A stretch of 64,000 nt of DNA from positions 43,194 to 107,193 of the forward strand of contig NZ_OPYI01000009.1 in the NCBI RefSeq assembly GCF_900343085.1, given 5' to 3'. Below are positions 1-9,115 of this stretch, one piece after another; the first letter of the stretch is position 1; each line of letters begins with the position of its first letter. The notes under the pieces were generated by a model, which was not told the origin of the DNA, ran no database searches, and saw nothing but the letters and a program-made list of their open reading frames with translations. Position numbers and translations under genes: made by a program. This DNA comes from Aedoeadaptatus coli. GTDB lineage: Bacteria > Bacillota > Clostridia > Tissierellales > Peptoniphilaceae.

Positions 1-2
1 AA

Positions 3-1796
3 ACTTTCTTCGGTATAAAAGAGAAACTCGGAAACAACGTAACCGGTGCGGTGTTGCAAATCATGGATAAAGACAGTGAAAAAGTTATACATCAATGGTC
101 AAGCGAATCGGGATTCGGTTTCTATGAATTGCGTCCCGGAGACTATGTACTTTTACAAAGTGAAGCACCTGAAGGCTACGAGAAAGCCGATCCCATTGAG
201 TTTACGATTGATGAGCACGGAAAAATCAACCCCGAGCCCAAACAACTAAAGATGATTGGCAATGACCAATGTCTATTCCTTGAAGCTAAAAAAGAAACGG
301 GTAAACTCTTCTTCAGCCTTCGCGGCATCGACAACAAGGATTTGGCCGGAGCAAATGTCACAATAAAACAAGACGGCAAGACGTTTGAAAAAACATTTGT
401 AACGAAGGATCAGCCTGTTGAATTGCCGCGGGATAAGGGCGAATATGAACTGACCGTAACCAAATTGCCCGAGGGCTATAAGTTTGGAAAAGACACCATC
501 AAATTTGAAATCAAAGATGATGGTAAAGTCGTACCTGCCGAAGCCGATAAAGAATATCTGGAAACCAAAGACGGCAACTATACCCTGTTCTTAAAGGCAG
601 AGCCCGTGGAACCTCAAGTTTTCTTCGGCCTGAAAGACAGCAACGGCAAGGGCATTGTCGGGCTGGAACTAAAGATTCAAGGCAATAACGGCAAAGTCAT
701 CAGTTTGGTCAGTGGCGAAAGGGCCATCGGGGTGAATTTATCCGAGCTTCCCGACGGTGCCTATGTTTTCTCCCAAACCAATGTGCGCTACGGCTATGAG
801 GCGGCAGAGCCAATTCAATTCACGATGAAAGACGGAAAAGTCATTTCGCCATCATCTGGCCTTACCAACTTGGGGCCCTATCAAGAACTGACCTTGGTCA
901 GCAAAAGCGCTAAGCGCGTCGTCACGTTCTCGAGAGTCGATTCCCTCGGCAAGCTCCTTCTCGGAGCCGAAATCGAAATCTACAAAGACGGAACCAAAAT
1001 CGCCTCCTGGAAGAGCGGATCCGATCACCACAAGCTGGAACTGGAAGCCGGCGTCTACAGATACCACGAAGCCGCTGTCGTCTTGGGCCACAAAATCGCC
1101 AAAGACTTTGAATTCGAAGTGAAAACCGACGGATCCATCGTCCTTCGCGGCATTCAATTAGGCGAAAACGTGAAACTGAAAGAAGGCGGCCACATCTGCG
1201 TCGGCGAATCGGGCGGCAAGCTCGAGGAAGATCCCAACAAGAAGCCCGAGGAAAAACCGGGACAAAACAATCAAAAGAAACCGACCACCGACACGAAACC
1301 CGAAGCCAAAAACCACTGGGTAGAATTCGACGTGGCGAAAAAAGACGGCACCCTCCTCGAAGGCGCTGTCGTGGAAATTTACCAAAACGGCAAATTGCTG
1401 GAAAGCTGGACCACTTCCACCACGGGCTACAAGACCCAATTGCAACAAGGCAGCTACCGCTTCCACACGAAGACGGCGCCCCAAGGCTATCAACTGGCCC
1501 GCGACTTTAACTTTGGAGTGAATCGCGACGGCAGCATCACCCTGGGCAAGCTCCAATCCGGTGACACCGTCACCGCAAAAGACGGCAGAATCGTCGTCTA
1601 CGGCGATCCCATCTCCGCCACGGGCACGCGCACGACGACCGGCACCACCACCGCCGCTCCGAGCAACGGCCGTCTGCCCAAGACCGGCGACGGCATCAGC
1701 CCCGTGTTCTACGCCGTGGGCCTCGCCGCAGTGGGCGCGGTAATCCTCGGCATCGGCCTTAAAAAGCGGAGAGAATCCGTCGATGAAGTCAAGTAA
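3..1796 (+). CDS. LPXTG-anchored surface protein with Cna_B/SpaA-like repeats (5' truncated by window edge)
   Basis: The reading frame is open from the first bases of the window, so the N-terminus and signal peptide lie outside it. The visible part holds about five repeats of roughly 95 to 105 residues, each starting with an aromatic beta strand (FFGI, LFFSL, VFFGL, VTFSR, VEFDV) and carrying a GY or GH motif followed by a strand ending in DG(K/S)I. This is the pattern of Cna_B/SpaA-type Ig-like stalk domains. A Lys/Pro/Glu-rich linker separates the fourth and fifth repeats. The C-terminus has a Thr-rich stretch, the sorting signal LPKTG, a hydrophobic segment and a KKRRE tail. The product should be covalently attached to peptidoglycan, or polymerised, by a sortase. 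The stop overlaps the next gene, a sortase, by 14 bases, so this protein is its probable substrate. Ligand unknown. Confidence 0.9.
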   Translation, partial: TFFGIKEKLGNNVTGAVLQIMDKDSEKVIHQWSSESGFGFYELRPGDYVLLQSEAPEGYEKADPIEFTIDEHGKINPEPKQLKMIGNDQCLFLEAKKETGKLFFSLRGIDNKDLAGANVTIKQDGKTFEKTFVTKDQPVELPRDKGEYELTVTKLPEGYKFGKDTIKFEIKDDGKVVPAEADKEYLETKDGNYTLFLKAEPVEPQVFFGLKDSNGKGIVGLELKIQGNNGKVISLVSGERAIGVNLSELPDGAYVFSQTNVRYGYEAAEPIQFTMKDGKVISPSSGLTNLGPYQELTLVSKSAKRVVTFSRVDSLGKLLLGAEIEIYKDGTKIASWKSGSDHHKLELEAGVYRYHEAAVVLGHKIAKDFEFEVKTDGSIVLRGIQLGENVKLKEGGHICVGESGGKLEEDPNKKPEEKPGQNNQKKPTTDTKPEAKNHWVEFDVAKKDGTLLEGAVVEIYQNGKLLESWTTSTTGYKTQLQQGSYRFHTKTAPQGYQLARDFNFGVNRDGSITLGKLQSGDTVTAKDGRIVVYGDPISATGTRTTTGTTTAAPSNGRLPKTGDGISPVFYAVGLAAVGAVILGIGLKKRRESVDEVK

Positions 1797-2445
1797 ACAC
1801 AAAAACAGACAAGGGAAATTCCTGATACTTCTGGGGATTTCCCTTCTCCTTATCGGGGCGGCGATTCCCGTGAAGGTGCATTTGAAAAACGAAAAGCAGA
1901 AAAAAATCGCCCTGGCCATGGAAGAAGCCATGCTGAAAGAGGCGAGCAAGAAAAAAGCCGCCGCCAAAAAGCCGGCGGCAGCCGAGAAAGGCGCGGCGAA
2001 ATCCCTTCAGGAAGACGCCATCACCTACGAAAACGCCTTGGGCGTGATCCGCATCGACAAAATCGACGTGGTGCTCCCCATTTTCGACAACACGAGCAAA
2101 AAAAATCTCCTCCTCGGGGCCGGTGTGGTGAAAACCACGGATCCGCCGAGCACGGAGAAAAACACCATCACCGTCCTGGCCGGCCATCGGGGATCGGGCA
2201 AGGGCCTGGATTTCTTTTTGCACATCAACAAACTGGAGCCCGGCGACGAAATAAAAATCACCACCCGCAAACAGGTCCTTTACTATAAAGTCTACGGAGA
2301 CGAGGTGGTGGAGCCCGACGACTGGAGCCGCTTCATTCGCGAAGAAGACAAGACCAAGCTCTACCTCATGAGCTGCCACCCCTATCCGAAAAACAACAAG
2401 CGCCTCTTGGTGAAATCGGAACTGGTGGGCATCAGAGATCTGTAA
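1783..2445 (+). CDS. Sortase (class A/D-like transpeptidase)
   Basis: Membrane-anchored cysteine transpeptidase of 220 residues. An N-terminal hydrophobic segment (about residues 12-30) is followed by a Lys/Ala-rich coiled linker to about residue 75 and then the sortase beta-barrel. The catalytic set is visible: His135 in AGHRG, Cys198 in LYLMSCHPY and Arg207 in NNKRLLV. The residue before the Cys is Ser, where sortases usually have Thr (TLxTC). The gene starts inside the upstream LPXTG gene and is probably translationally coupled to it. It is followed by a terminator, so substrate and enzyme form a two-gene unit. The family is clear; the sub-class and whether it anchors monomers or builds pili are inferred. 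Confidence 0.9.
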   Translation: MKSSKHKNRQGKFLILLGISLLLIGAAIPVKVHLKNEKQKKIALAMEEAMLKEASKKKAAAKKPAAAEKGAAKSLQEDAITYENALGVIRIDKIDVVLPIFDNTSKKNLLLGAGVVKTTDPPSTEKNTITVLAGHRGSGKGLDFFLHINKLEPGDEIKITTRKQVLYYKVYGDEVVEPDDWSRFIREEDKTKLYLMSCHPYPKNNKRLLVKSELVGIRDL

Positions 2446-2450
2446 GGAAT

Positions 2451-2483
2451 ACAGCCACGGAGAACGCCTCTGTGGCTGTTTTA
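2451..2483 (+). terminator. Intrinsic terminator after sortase
   Basis: A 12-bp stem with one mismatch (2451-2462 with 2468-2479) and a 5-base loop is followed by a short T run. It closes the LPXTG/sortase unit. Confidence 0.7.
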
Positions 2484-2600
2484 CGTGGCGAAAGAAAAAG
2501 AGGGACACGGGCATAGCCGATGAAATCAACGGGCGCAAACAAGGCCTGTGTGGGCGATGCGCCTATTCGCCCGAGCGGTATGGACAATAAAGGAGATGAC

Positions 2601-3044
2601 ATGATAGATTACAAGAGAAAACATGAAACAGGCGATCGCTTCAGCCTCCACGACGCCCACATCATCGCCATGGACTACGATTACGAAATGGAAGAGCTGC
2701 GCCTCCTTCCCCAATACGGCTTTGTCGATATACAGGCCGATACCATGGTGGACGGAGAGGTCGTCATCACCGGCGTGTCTTTCGAAGATTCCTACGTGAC
2801 GATTTTGGAATACAAAAACGTCTTAGCGGGCAATGTGGGCAGCTTCGTCGGCGAAAAAATGACCCTCACAACCTTCCTCACCGCCTTTGATTCAAAATTC
2901 AAAGCCATAGACATCATGAGCACCTACCACGGCCACAAAATCTGCTTCATCACCGGCTACCTGAGCCGCGACGACGAGGCTTTGGAAATCAACATGGACA
3001 TCTTTTACCGCGGCGATTTCATCTACCGGGTAAGGGAGGAATAA
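2601..3044 (+). CDS. Hypothetical protein, 147 residues
   Basis: I do not recognise the family. The start at 2601 is chosen because AAAGGAG lies just upstream; the frame is open further 5' but without a ribosome binding site. The product is soluble and acidic, with no signal peptide or membrane segment. It has a run of alternating hydrophobic strands suggesting a mostly beta fold (for example ITGVSFEDSYVTILEYKNVL). It has its own downstream terminator and stands alone between the sortase unit and the restriction-modification locus. Confidence 0.7.
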   Translation: MIDYKRKHETGDRFSLHDAHIIAMDYDYEMEELRLLPQYGFVDIQADTMVDGEVVITGVSFEDSYVTILEYKNVLAGNVGSFVGEKMTLTTFLTAFDSKFKAIDIMSTYHGHKICFITGYLSRDDEALEINMDIFYRGDFIYRVREE

Positions 3045-3047
3045 GCA

Positions 3048-3077
3048 TCCATCGGGGAAACCCGGTGGACTTTTTTT
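3048..3077 (+). terminator. Intrinsic terminator
   Basis: A 9-bp stem (3048-3056 with 3061-3069, one T-G wobble) is followed by seven T residues. It separates the hypothetical gene from the restriction-modification locus. Confidence 0.75.
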
Positions 3078-3148
3078 GTGGGGCGAGAGCGTGGAAAAAC
3101 GTATTCATCCTATGATATGATAAAAAGATAAAGAAAGGGGAGAAAGCC

Positions 3149-5233
3149 ATGCTCACAGGCGAAACGCGCAACAGAATCGACGGGATTTGGACCACCCTTT
3201 GGACGGAAGGTTCCACCAATCCCTTAACCAATATCGAACAAATCACTTATTTGCTCTTTATGAAAAATCTGGACGAAATCGAACTGGCAAAGGAAGAAGA
3301 CGGAGAGCTCCTGGGCCTGGAAGTGCACAGCATCTTTCCCGCCGACAAACAGCACTACCGTTGGAATAAGTTTAAAAATTTCCCGGCGGCAGATATGTTT
3401 CGCCTCGTCAGCGAAGAAATCTTCCCCTTTATTCAAAACCTTCAGGGCGACGAAGGCGACACGGCTTTTTCCCGCTACATGAAAGATGCCCGCTTCCTCA
3501 TTAACAAACCTGCCACCTTGCAGCGGGTGGTGGACGCCATGGACCGGCTGGACGTAGACAACGCGGACATGAAGGGCGATATTTACGAATACCTCTTATC
3601 GAAACTACAAACCTCCGGCACCAACGGCCAATTCCGCACGCCTCGCCACATCATCGACATGATGGTGGATTTAATGGCGCCGCGTCCCACGGATGTGATC
3701 TGCGATCCCGCCGCCGGCACCGCGGGATTTTTGGCATCCTGCGCCAACTACCTGCGGAAGAATGAGCGTGAACTCTTTTACGACAAGGACAAGGCGCGGC
3801 ACTACCATCACAGTATGTTTCACGGCTATGACATGGATACCACCATGCTTCGCATCGGTGCCATGAACATGATGCTCCACCGCGTGAAAGATCCTCAAAT
3901 CGCCTACCGGGATTCCCTTTCTCGGGACAACACGGATCGAGGCGTGTACAACCTGATTCTTGCCAACCCGCCCTTTAAAGGGAGCTTGGACAGCGAATCC
4001 GTGGCGCCGGATCTCTTGGCCAATATAAAAACGAAAAAGACCGAGCTACTCTTTGTGCAGCTGATTCTCGAAATGCTGCAAATCGGGGGACGGGCGGCGG
4101 TCATCGTGCCCGACGGCGTGCTCTTCGGCTCCTCCAAGGCCCACAAAAATCTGCGCAAAGAATTGGTGGAGCACCACCGGCTTCAAGGCGTGATCTCCAT
4201 GCCCAGCGGCGTATTTAAACCCTACGCCGGGGTGTCTACGGGGATTCTGCTCTTTACGAAAACGGGCATTGGCGGCACGGAGGACGTGTGGTTTTACGAC
4301 ATGACCGCCGACGGCTACAGCTTAAACGACAATCGAAGCCCGGTGGAAGAAAACGACATTCCCGACATCATCCAATGCTTTAAAACCATGGAGGATCAAA
4401 AAGACAAGCCTCGCACGGGCAAATCCTTTATGGTGCCGAAAGAGGAAATCGCCGAAAACGACTACGACCTTTCCATTAACAAGTACAAGGAAATTGAGTA
4501 CGAAGCCGTGGACTACGATCCCCCGGAAGAAATCCTGGCCCGAATCGACGGCTTGGAGCGAGAAATCCAAGAGGGATTGGCGGAACTGAAGGCCTTGGTG
4601 GGTAATGTGTTTAATGAATTAGAAAAAGCGGGAGGGGAAAAGGTCAAGCTAAAGGAGCTGGCGAAAATTAACCCTCAGAAATCAGAGGTAAAAGAATTAG
4701 ACCCGAATACCGCCGTGTCCTTCGTGCCGATGGAAGATGTTTCGGAGACCGGCGAACTAAATTTATCCCAAGAAAGAACCCTGGGCGAGGTCTATAAAGG
4801 TTTTACTTACTTTAAAGATGGAGATGTCGTCGTCGCAAAAATAACGCCTTGTTTTGAAAACGGCAAGGGCGCATTGATGAAGGATCTGGTCAATGGGATT
4901 GGATTCGGGACAACGGAATTCCATGTTTTGAGAGCAAAAGACTTATCTCATTTGAATCCGATCTGGCTTTTCTATGTAACGCGGTCGAAGCGATTCAACG
5001 CCTATGGCGAGATGCAGATGACAGGTTCGGCAGGTCAAAAGCGGATTCCGAAAAGTTTTTTGGAAGATTACGAAATCACCCTTCCCCCCATCGCCGTGCA
5101 AAATCATTTCGCCGATGTCGCCACGACCATCGAAGCGCAAAAGGAATCCCTCCGCGCATCCCTTTCGGAGCTGGAAACTTTATTTGACGCCCTCATGCAG
5201 GCGGCTTTTTCGGGGCATTTAAACCAATCTTAA
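3149..5233 (+). CDS. hsdM: Type I restriction-modification HsdM-HsdS fusion (N6-adenine methyltransferase plus one target-recognition domain)
   Basis: DNA adenine methyltransferase of a type I system, 694 residues, against about 500 for ordinary HsdM. Residues 1-150 are an HsdM N-terminal helical domain. The catalytic domain carries the SAM-binding motif DPAAGTAGF (186-194) and the catalytic NPPF (273-276). After a helix rich in Glu/Leu (about 460-490) the protein continues into a region with HsdS target-recognition character (about 497-690), with GSAGQKRIPKSF and LPPIAVQNHFA as in HsdS half-subunits. It ends in a second coiled helix. No separate hsdS gene is present, and only one recognition domain is visible. 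The start has a GGGGAG site. The restriction subunit begins 16 bases after the stop. A dimer of fused subunits could read a symmetric site; that is inference. Confidence 0.9.
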   Translation: MLTGETRNRIDGIWTTLWTEGSTNPLTNIEQITYLLFMKNLDEIELAKEEDGELLGLEVHSIFPADKQHYRWNKFKNFPAADMFRLVSEEIFPFIQNLQGDEGDTAFSRYMKDARFLINKPATLQRVVDAMDRLDVDNADMKGDIYEYLLSKLQTSGTNGQFRTPRHIIDMMVDLMAPRPTDVICDPAAGTAGFLASCANYLRKNERELFYDKDKARHYHHSMFHGYDMDTTMLRIGAMNMMLHRVKDPQIAYRDSLSRDNTDRGVYNLILANPPFKGSLDSESVAPDLLANIKTKKTELLFVQLILEMLQIGGRAAVIVPDGVLFGSSKAHKNLRKELVEHHRLQGVISMPSGVFKPYAGVSTGILLFTKTGIGGTEDVWFYDMTADGYSLNDNRSPVEENDIPDIIQCFKTMEDQKDKPRTGKSFMVPKEEIAENDYDLSINKYKEIEYEAVDYDPPEEILARIDGLEREIQEGLAELKALVGNVFNELEKAGGEKVKLKELAKINPQKSEVKELDPNTAVSFVPMEDVSETGELNLSQERTLGEVYKGFTYFKDGDVVVAKITPCFENGKGALMKDLVNGIGFGTTEFHVLRAKDLSHLNPIWLFYVTRSKRFNAYGEMQMTGSAGQKRIPKSFLEDYEITLPPIAVQNHFADVATTIEAQKESLRASLSELETLFDALMQAAFSGHLNQS

Positions 5234-5249
5234 TTGAAAGGAGGCGGCC

Positions 5250-8200
5250 ATGGCCGGCAATTTCGACTTTTTACTTTCCCAATCGGATTACAGCGACTTC
5301 GCCCGGGCGGCGGTGGATGCGGAGCGCTCCATGCTCATTTCCACGGTGAATTGCGCGGCGGCAACTCGGCGCGCCCTGGAGCTTGCGGTCAAGTGGGTTT
5401 ACAAGGTGGATCGGGATCTATCCATTCCCTATCGGGACAATTTAAGCACCTTGACGCGGCATGTGGATTTTTTAAACATCATCGACGCGGATTTAGAGCC
5501 TTTAATCGTTTACGTGATCAAGTTGGGGAACTTGGCCACCCACACGGGCAAGATCATTTCAAAGACCAAGGCCGTGGTGGCGCTGCGCAATCTTTTTGCC
5601 TTTATTCAGTGGATCGATTACTGCTACGGCGCCCGCTACGAGGCCCGGATTTTCGATGAAAATTTGATTCCTTCGGCGGATCAAGTGGTGCTGAAGGGAA
5701 AAGGGCAGCCCATCCCCGAAGAGGACGATGTGCCCCTTGTCGAGCAGCGGGAAGCCACTGACGACGCCATGCAGGCACGCCTCACGAAGAAGCGGGCTGC
5801 CGCCGAAGCCAAGGGAGCGTTTCGGGTGGATCACGTGTCCGAGGCACAGACGCGCAAGGAGCTTATCGACGTGGACCTGGCCCTGGCCGGTTGGGTCGTA
5901 GGGAAAAATGCCGAAGCGGAGGTGGAAGTATCGGGGATGCCCAATTCCACGGGCAAGGGCTATGTGGATTACGTGCTTTATGGCACAAACGGGCAGCCTT
6001 TGGCCGTGGTTGAGGCGAAGAAAACGGCGAAGAGCCCCGGCGATGGCAGGCATCAGGCCCGTCTTTACGCCGAGTGCATGGAGGCGCGCTACGGCCGCCG
6101 GCCTTTCTACTTCACGACCAACGGCTTTGAAATTCGCTTTACCGACGACGGCGCCGAGCGGCGGGTGTCGGGCTTTTACAGTCGGCGGGATTTGGAGCGG
6201 CTCATGAATCGGCGGGGGCTTTCCCGCTCCTTGACGGTGGATCAGCCGAAGGCTTCCATTGCCGGCAGGCCGTATCAGATTATGGCGGTGAAGGCGGTGA
6301 TGGAGCGCTTCGAAGCCAATTACCCGGCGGCGCTTTTGGTCATGGCCACGGGAACGGGCAAAACGCGTACGGCGGCGAGCATTGTGGACATGATGATGGG
6401 GGCCAATCGGGCGACGCGGATTTTGTTTTTGGCGGATCGCGTGGCTTTGGTGAAGCAGGCCATGAGGACCTTCGGACAATTGCTGCCGGATCTGTCCATT
6501 GCATCGGTGGGCGAGGGGAAAACCCGCCCCGAGGAGCTCGCCACGGCGCGCATGCTTTTTTCCACTTACCCCGCCATGATCAACGCCATGGACCGCATGC
6601 GCTTAGAGGGCAAGGAGCGCTTTTTCACCGTGGGCTATTTCGATTTGATTATTATCGACGAAGCCCATCGCTCCATTTACGAGCGCTACAAGACCATATT
6701 CGATTACTTTGACGCGAAGATCGTGGGCCTGACGGCCACGCCGCGGGAGGATTTGGACCGCAATACCTACGATATTTTCGGCTTGGAAGTCGGAGATCCC
6801 ACCTTTTATTACGAAATGGGCGAGGCGGTAAAGAATGGTTATTTGGTGGATTACCGCACCCGGGAAGTGAAGCTGAAATTTCCCGAAGAAGGGATTCACT
6901 ACGATCAACTGAGCCCGGAGGAGCAGGCGCGTTTTGAAAAGCTCTTTGCCGTGGAGGCCGGGGAGGACACGGTGCCGGGAAGTGCCATTAACAAATGGTT
7001 TTTTAATGTAAACACCGTGGATATTGTGATTAACGAGCTGATGGAGCGGGGCGTTCGCGACGGCACGGGCAATGAAATCGGCAAGACGATTATTTTCGCC
7101 GCCAATCAGCGCCACGCGGAATTGATCAAGGAGCGATTCGATGTGCTCTATCCGGAAAAGGGATCGGACTACGCCGATGTGATCACCCACGCGGTGCAGT
7201 ATGCCCAGGATCTCATCGACCGCTTTTCCGTCAAGGAAAAAATGCCGCGCATCGCGATTTCCGTCAATATGTTAGACACGGGAATCGATGTGCCGGAAGT
7301 GGTGAATCTGGTGTTTTTCAAGAAGGTCTTGTCCAAGACTATGTTTTGGCAAATGGTCGGGCGGGGAACGCGGCTCTGCCCCGATTTGTTCGGCCCGGGC
7401 GAGGACAAGGTTTCATTTTTGATTTTGGATTACGGCGGAAATATGGAGCGATTTAGTGTGCCGTCGAAGCCTTCGACGGAGACCATCACCCGATCGCTCA
7501 CCGAGCGAATTTACATGGCGAAGGCCCATTTGATTTACGCTTTAGAGGCTGGGCCCTTCAAAGGCGAAGAGTACAGTCGGTGGCGTGTTGCGTTGGCGGA
7601 CGAGTGGAAAACGGCCATCGGCAAGCTCAACACGGAGCTTGTGGCGGTGCGGGAGCAGTTAAATTATGTGTACTACTTCGGAAATGAGGCGGCGTGGAAG
7701 GGCATGTCCCGCGGGGATTTAAACACGTTGGAGGATCGACTGGCTCCGCTTATTCATGCCATTACCGACGACGAAAAAATTCAGCGCTTTGATTTGGCTA
7801 TGTACACACTGGCCGGAGCGAGGGCCATGGGTGAGAGCGACGAACGGTCGATGGAAAAGGTGCGGGCTTGGGCTTTGGCGCTGTTGGAGAAGCAGCGGGA
7901 TCTGCCTGCCATTGAGGCGCGGGCCTTTGAGCTAAATCAATTGGCCTCCGAAGATTTTTGGGTTCACGCCACGCCGCTCATGATCGAAGAAATGCGGGCG
8001 GAGCTTCGACACCTGATGTCCCTATTGCCGGCTCGTCCGGCGACTCGTAGCAAGTTCGGCGATTTCACCGACGATGTTCTCACTGTGAATGAAGGCGGCT
8101 CTATTAGCAATGTCGGCCAATTCGAAAATTACCGTGCCCGAGTGGAGGAACACATTCGAAGCCGGGTGAAGGACGATGCTGTTTTAAATAAGGTCTACAA

Positions 8201-8582
8201 CAACGATCCGCTCAGCGTCGAAGACATGGCTCATTTGGAATCCATCCTATGGCACGATTTGGGCACGAAGAAGGAGTACGACGACACCTTTGGCGAGAAG
8301 GCCATTTTAAAGTTGATTCGAGAGATCAACGGCTTGTCTCCGGAAGCGGTGCAAAGAGCCTTTGCCGATTTTCTGAACCGATACGAGCTTAGTTTCGATC
8401 AAGGGCAGTTTGTGCGCATGATTATGGAATATTTCGAACACAACGGATATTTGAGTCTTATGGGCTTCAGCGAAGAACCCTTTAAGAGCTTAGGATCCAT
8501 CACGCGGCTGTTTAAAGACGAGCGGGAGAAGTTAAATTCCATCGTGGACATTGTAAAAGCCTTAAACGGCAATGTGGCGTAA
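5250..8582 (+). CDS. hsdR: Type I restriction enzyme R subunit (EcoEI-like HsdR)
   Basis: DNA-translocating endonuclease subunit of 1110 residues. An N-terminal helical domain (about 1-130) resembles the DUF4145 module found on some HsdR proteins. The PD-(D/E)xK nuclease follows, with Asp240 and Glu255-Ala-Lys257, and a Q-x3-Y element downstream. The helicase core has Walker A ATGTGKT ending at Thr372, DEAH at 470-473 and the motif VI-like MVGRGTRL. A long C-terminal helical part follows, as in the EcoEI R family. A strong AAAGGAGG site sits before the ATG. It forms an operon with the fused M-S gene, and the two together can make a complete restriction-modification enzyme. All key residues look intact, so it is probably active. 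Confidence 0.95.
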   Translation: MAGNFDFLLSQSDYSDFARAAVDAERSMLISTVNCAAATRRALELAVKWVYKVDRDLSIPYRDNLSTLTRHVDFLNIIDADLEPLIVYVIKLGNLATHTGKIISKTKAVVALRNLFAFIQWIDYCYGARYEARIFDENLIPSADQVVLKGKGQPIPEEDDVPLVEQREATDDAMQARLTKKRAAAEAKGAFRVDHVSEAQTRKELIDVDLALAGWVVGKNAEAEVEVSGMPNSTGKGYVDYVLYGTNGQPLAVVEAKKTAKSPGDGRHQARLYAECMEARYGRRPFYFTTNGFEIRFTDDGAERRVSGFYSRRDLERLMNRRGLSRSLTVDQPKASIAGRPYQIMAVKAVMERFEANYPAALLVMATGTGKTRTAASIVDMMMGANRATRILFLADRVALVKQAMRTFGQLLPDLSIASVGEGKTRPEELATARMLFSTYPAMINAMDRMRLEGKERFFTVGYFDLIIIDEAHRSIYERYKTIFDYFDAKIVGLTATPREDLDRNTYDIFGLEVGDPTFYYEMGEAVKNGYLVDYRTREVKLKFPEEGIHYDQLSPEEQARFEKLFAVEAGEDTVPGSAINKWFFNVNTVDIVINELMERGVRDGTGNEIGKTIIFAANQRHAELIKERFDVLYPEKGSDYADVITHAVQYAQDLIDRFSVKEKMPRIAISVNMLDTGIDVPEVVNLVFFKKVLSKTMFWQMVGRGTRLCPDLFGPGEDKVSFLILDYGGNMERFSVPSKPSTETITRSLTERIYMAKAHLIYALEAGPFKGEEYSRWRVALADEWKTAIGKLNTELVAVREQLNYVYYFGNEAAWKGMSRGDLNTLEDRLAPLIHAITDDEKIQRFDLAMYTLAGARAMGESDERSMEKVRAWALALLEKQRDLPAIEARAFELNQLASEDFWVHATPLMIEEMRAELRHLMSLLPARPATRSKFGDFTDDVLTVNEGGSISNVGQFENYRARVEEHIRSRVKDDAVLNKVYNNDPLSVEDMAHLESILWHDLGTKKEYDDTFGEKAILKLIREINGLSPEAVQRAFADFLNRYELSFDQGQFVRMIMEYFEHNGYLSLMGFSEEPFKSLGSITRLFKDEREKLNSIVDIVKALNGNVA

Positions 8583-8663
8583 GTTAAATTTTGAAGATAT
8601 GATTCAGCGGAGAAATCAATCAGACATATTGTGCAGAACTAATTATCGAACAATTTCGCAAAG

Positions 8664-8688
8664 GGCACCGGAGGCGGTGCCTTTTTCC
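8664..8688 (+). terminator. Intrinsic terminator after hsdR
   Basis: A 7-bp GC-rich stem (8664-8670 with 8675-8681) with a 4-base loop is followed by five T residues. It ends the restriction-modification operon. The rest of 8583-8809 shows no convincing gene. Confidence 0.8.
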
Positions 8689-8809
8689 TTGGGCGACAAT
8701 TCCTTTACAATGTGGGTATTTCGTCTAAGAATCGCGTGGGATCGATCCATTGATTTTCTCCGGCGGGTATAATGTTGAAAAGAGAGTTTTTTCAGGTTTC
8801 GGAGGCGCT

Positions 8810-9115
8810 ATGAAGGTTTTTAAAAATATGGTTCCCTTTCTTATGGGAATCCTCGCGGTATTTTATCTTATGCCTCTTTGCATGAGGAACACGGCGGGGG
8901 CGATGATGGTTTTGCTTTTCGCCATGCCCGTCCTTTGCCTCGCCATTTCCTTTGCGTACGGCAGGATGCGGGGCTTTCATGTGCTCTATCCTTTGGCGGT
9001 GTGTTTGTGTTTCTTGCCGTCGATTTGGATTTTTTACAATGAATCGGCCTTGATTTACGTGGCGATTTACGGCGCCTTGGCCCTTTTGGGAAGTTTTTTG
9101 GGAGGCTTGCGATGA
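8810..9115 (+). CDS. Small polytopic membrane protein, 101 residues
   Basis: I do not recognise the family. The protein is almost entirely hydrophobic, with about four membrane helices (roughly residues 8-24, 30-48, 56-73 and 79-97) and short charged turns such as YGRMRG. The start is set by GGAGGC before the ATG. The stop overlaps the next start in an ATGA junction, so it is translationally coupled to the YfjL-like gene. It is the first of a three-gene unit ending near 10171. Confidence 0.7.
   Translation: MKVFKNMVPFLMGILAVFYLMPLCMRNTAGAMMVLLFAMPVLCLAISFAYGRMRGFHVLYPLAVCLCFLPSIWIFYNESALIYVAIYGALALLGSFLGGLR

Noticed and set aside
1158..1967. Minus-strand open frame of 269 codons across the LPXTG gene and sortase
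   Set aside because: Antisense to two well supported genes; composition (Phe, Ala, Gly rich) is that of a shadow frame.
5234..5659. Open frame starting right after the hsdM-S stop
   Set aside because: It is a different frame within the 5' part of hsdR; the hsdR frame has the better ribosome site and a clear protein family.
5559..6479. Long open frame on the minus strand inside hsdR (306 codons)
   Set aside because: It lies wholly antisense to the nuclease/helicase region, has no ribosome site and its product has no recognisable fold; GC-rich coding sequence often leaves the opposite strand open.
8572..8772. Short open frame after hsdR
   Set aside because: It starts inside hsdR and runs through the terminator hairpin at 8664-8688; no ribosome site.
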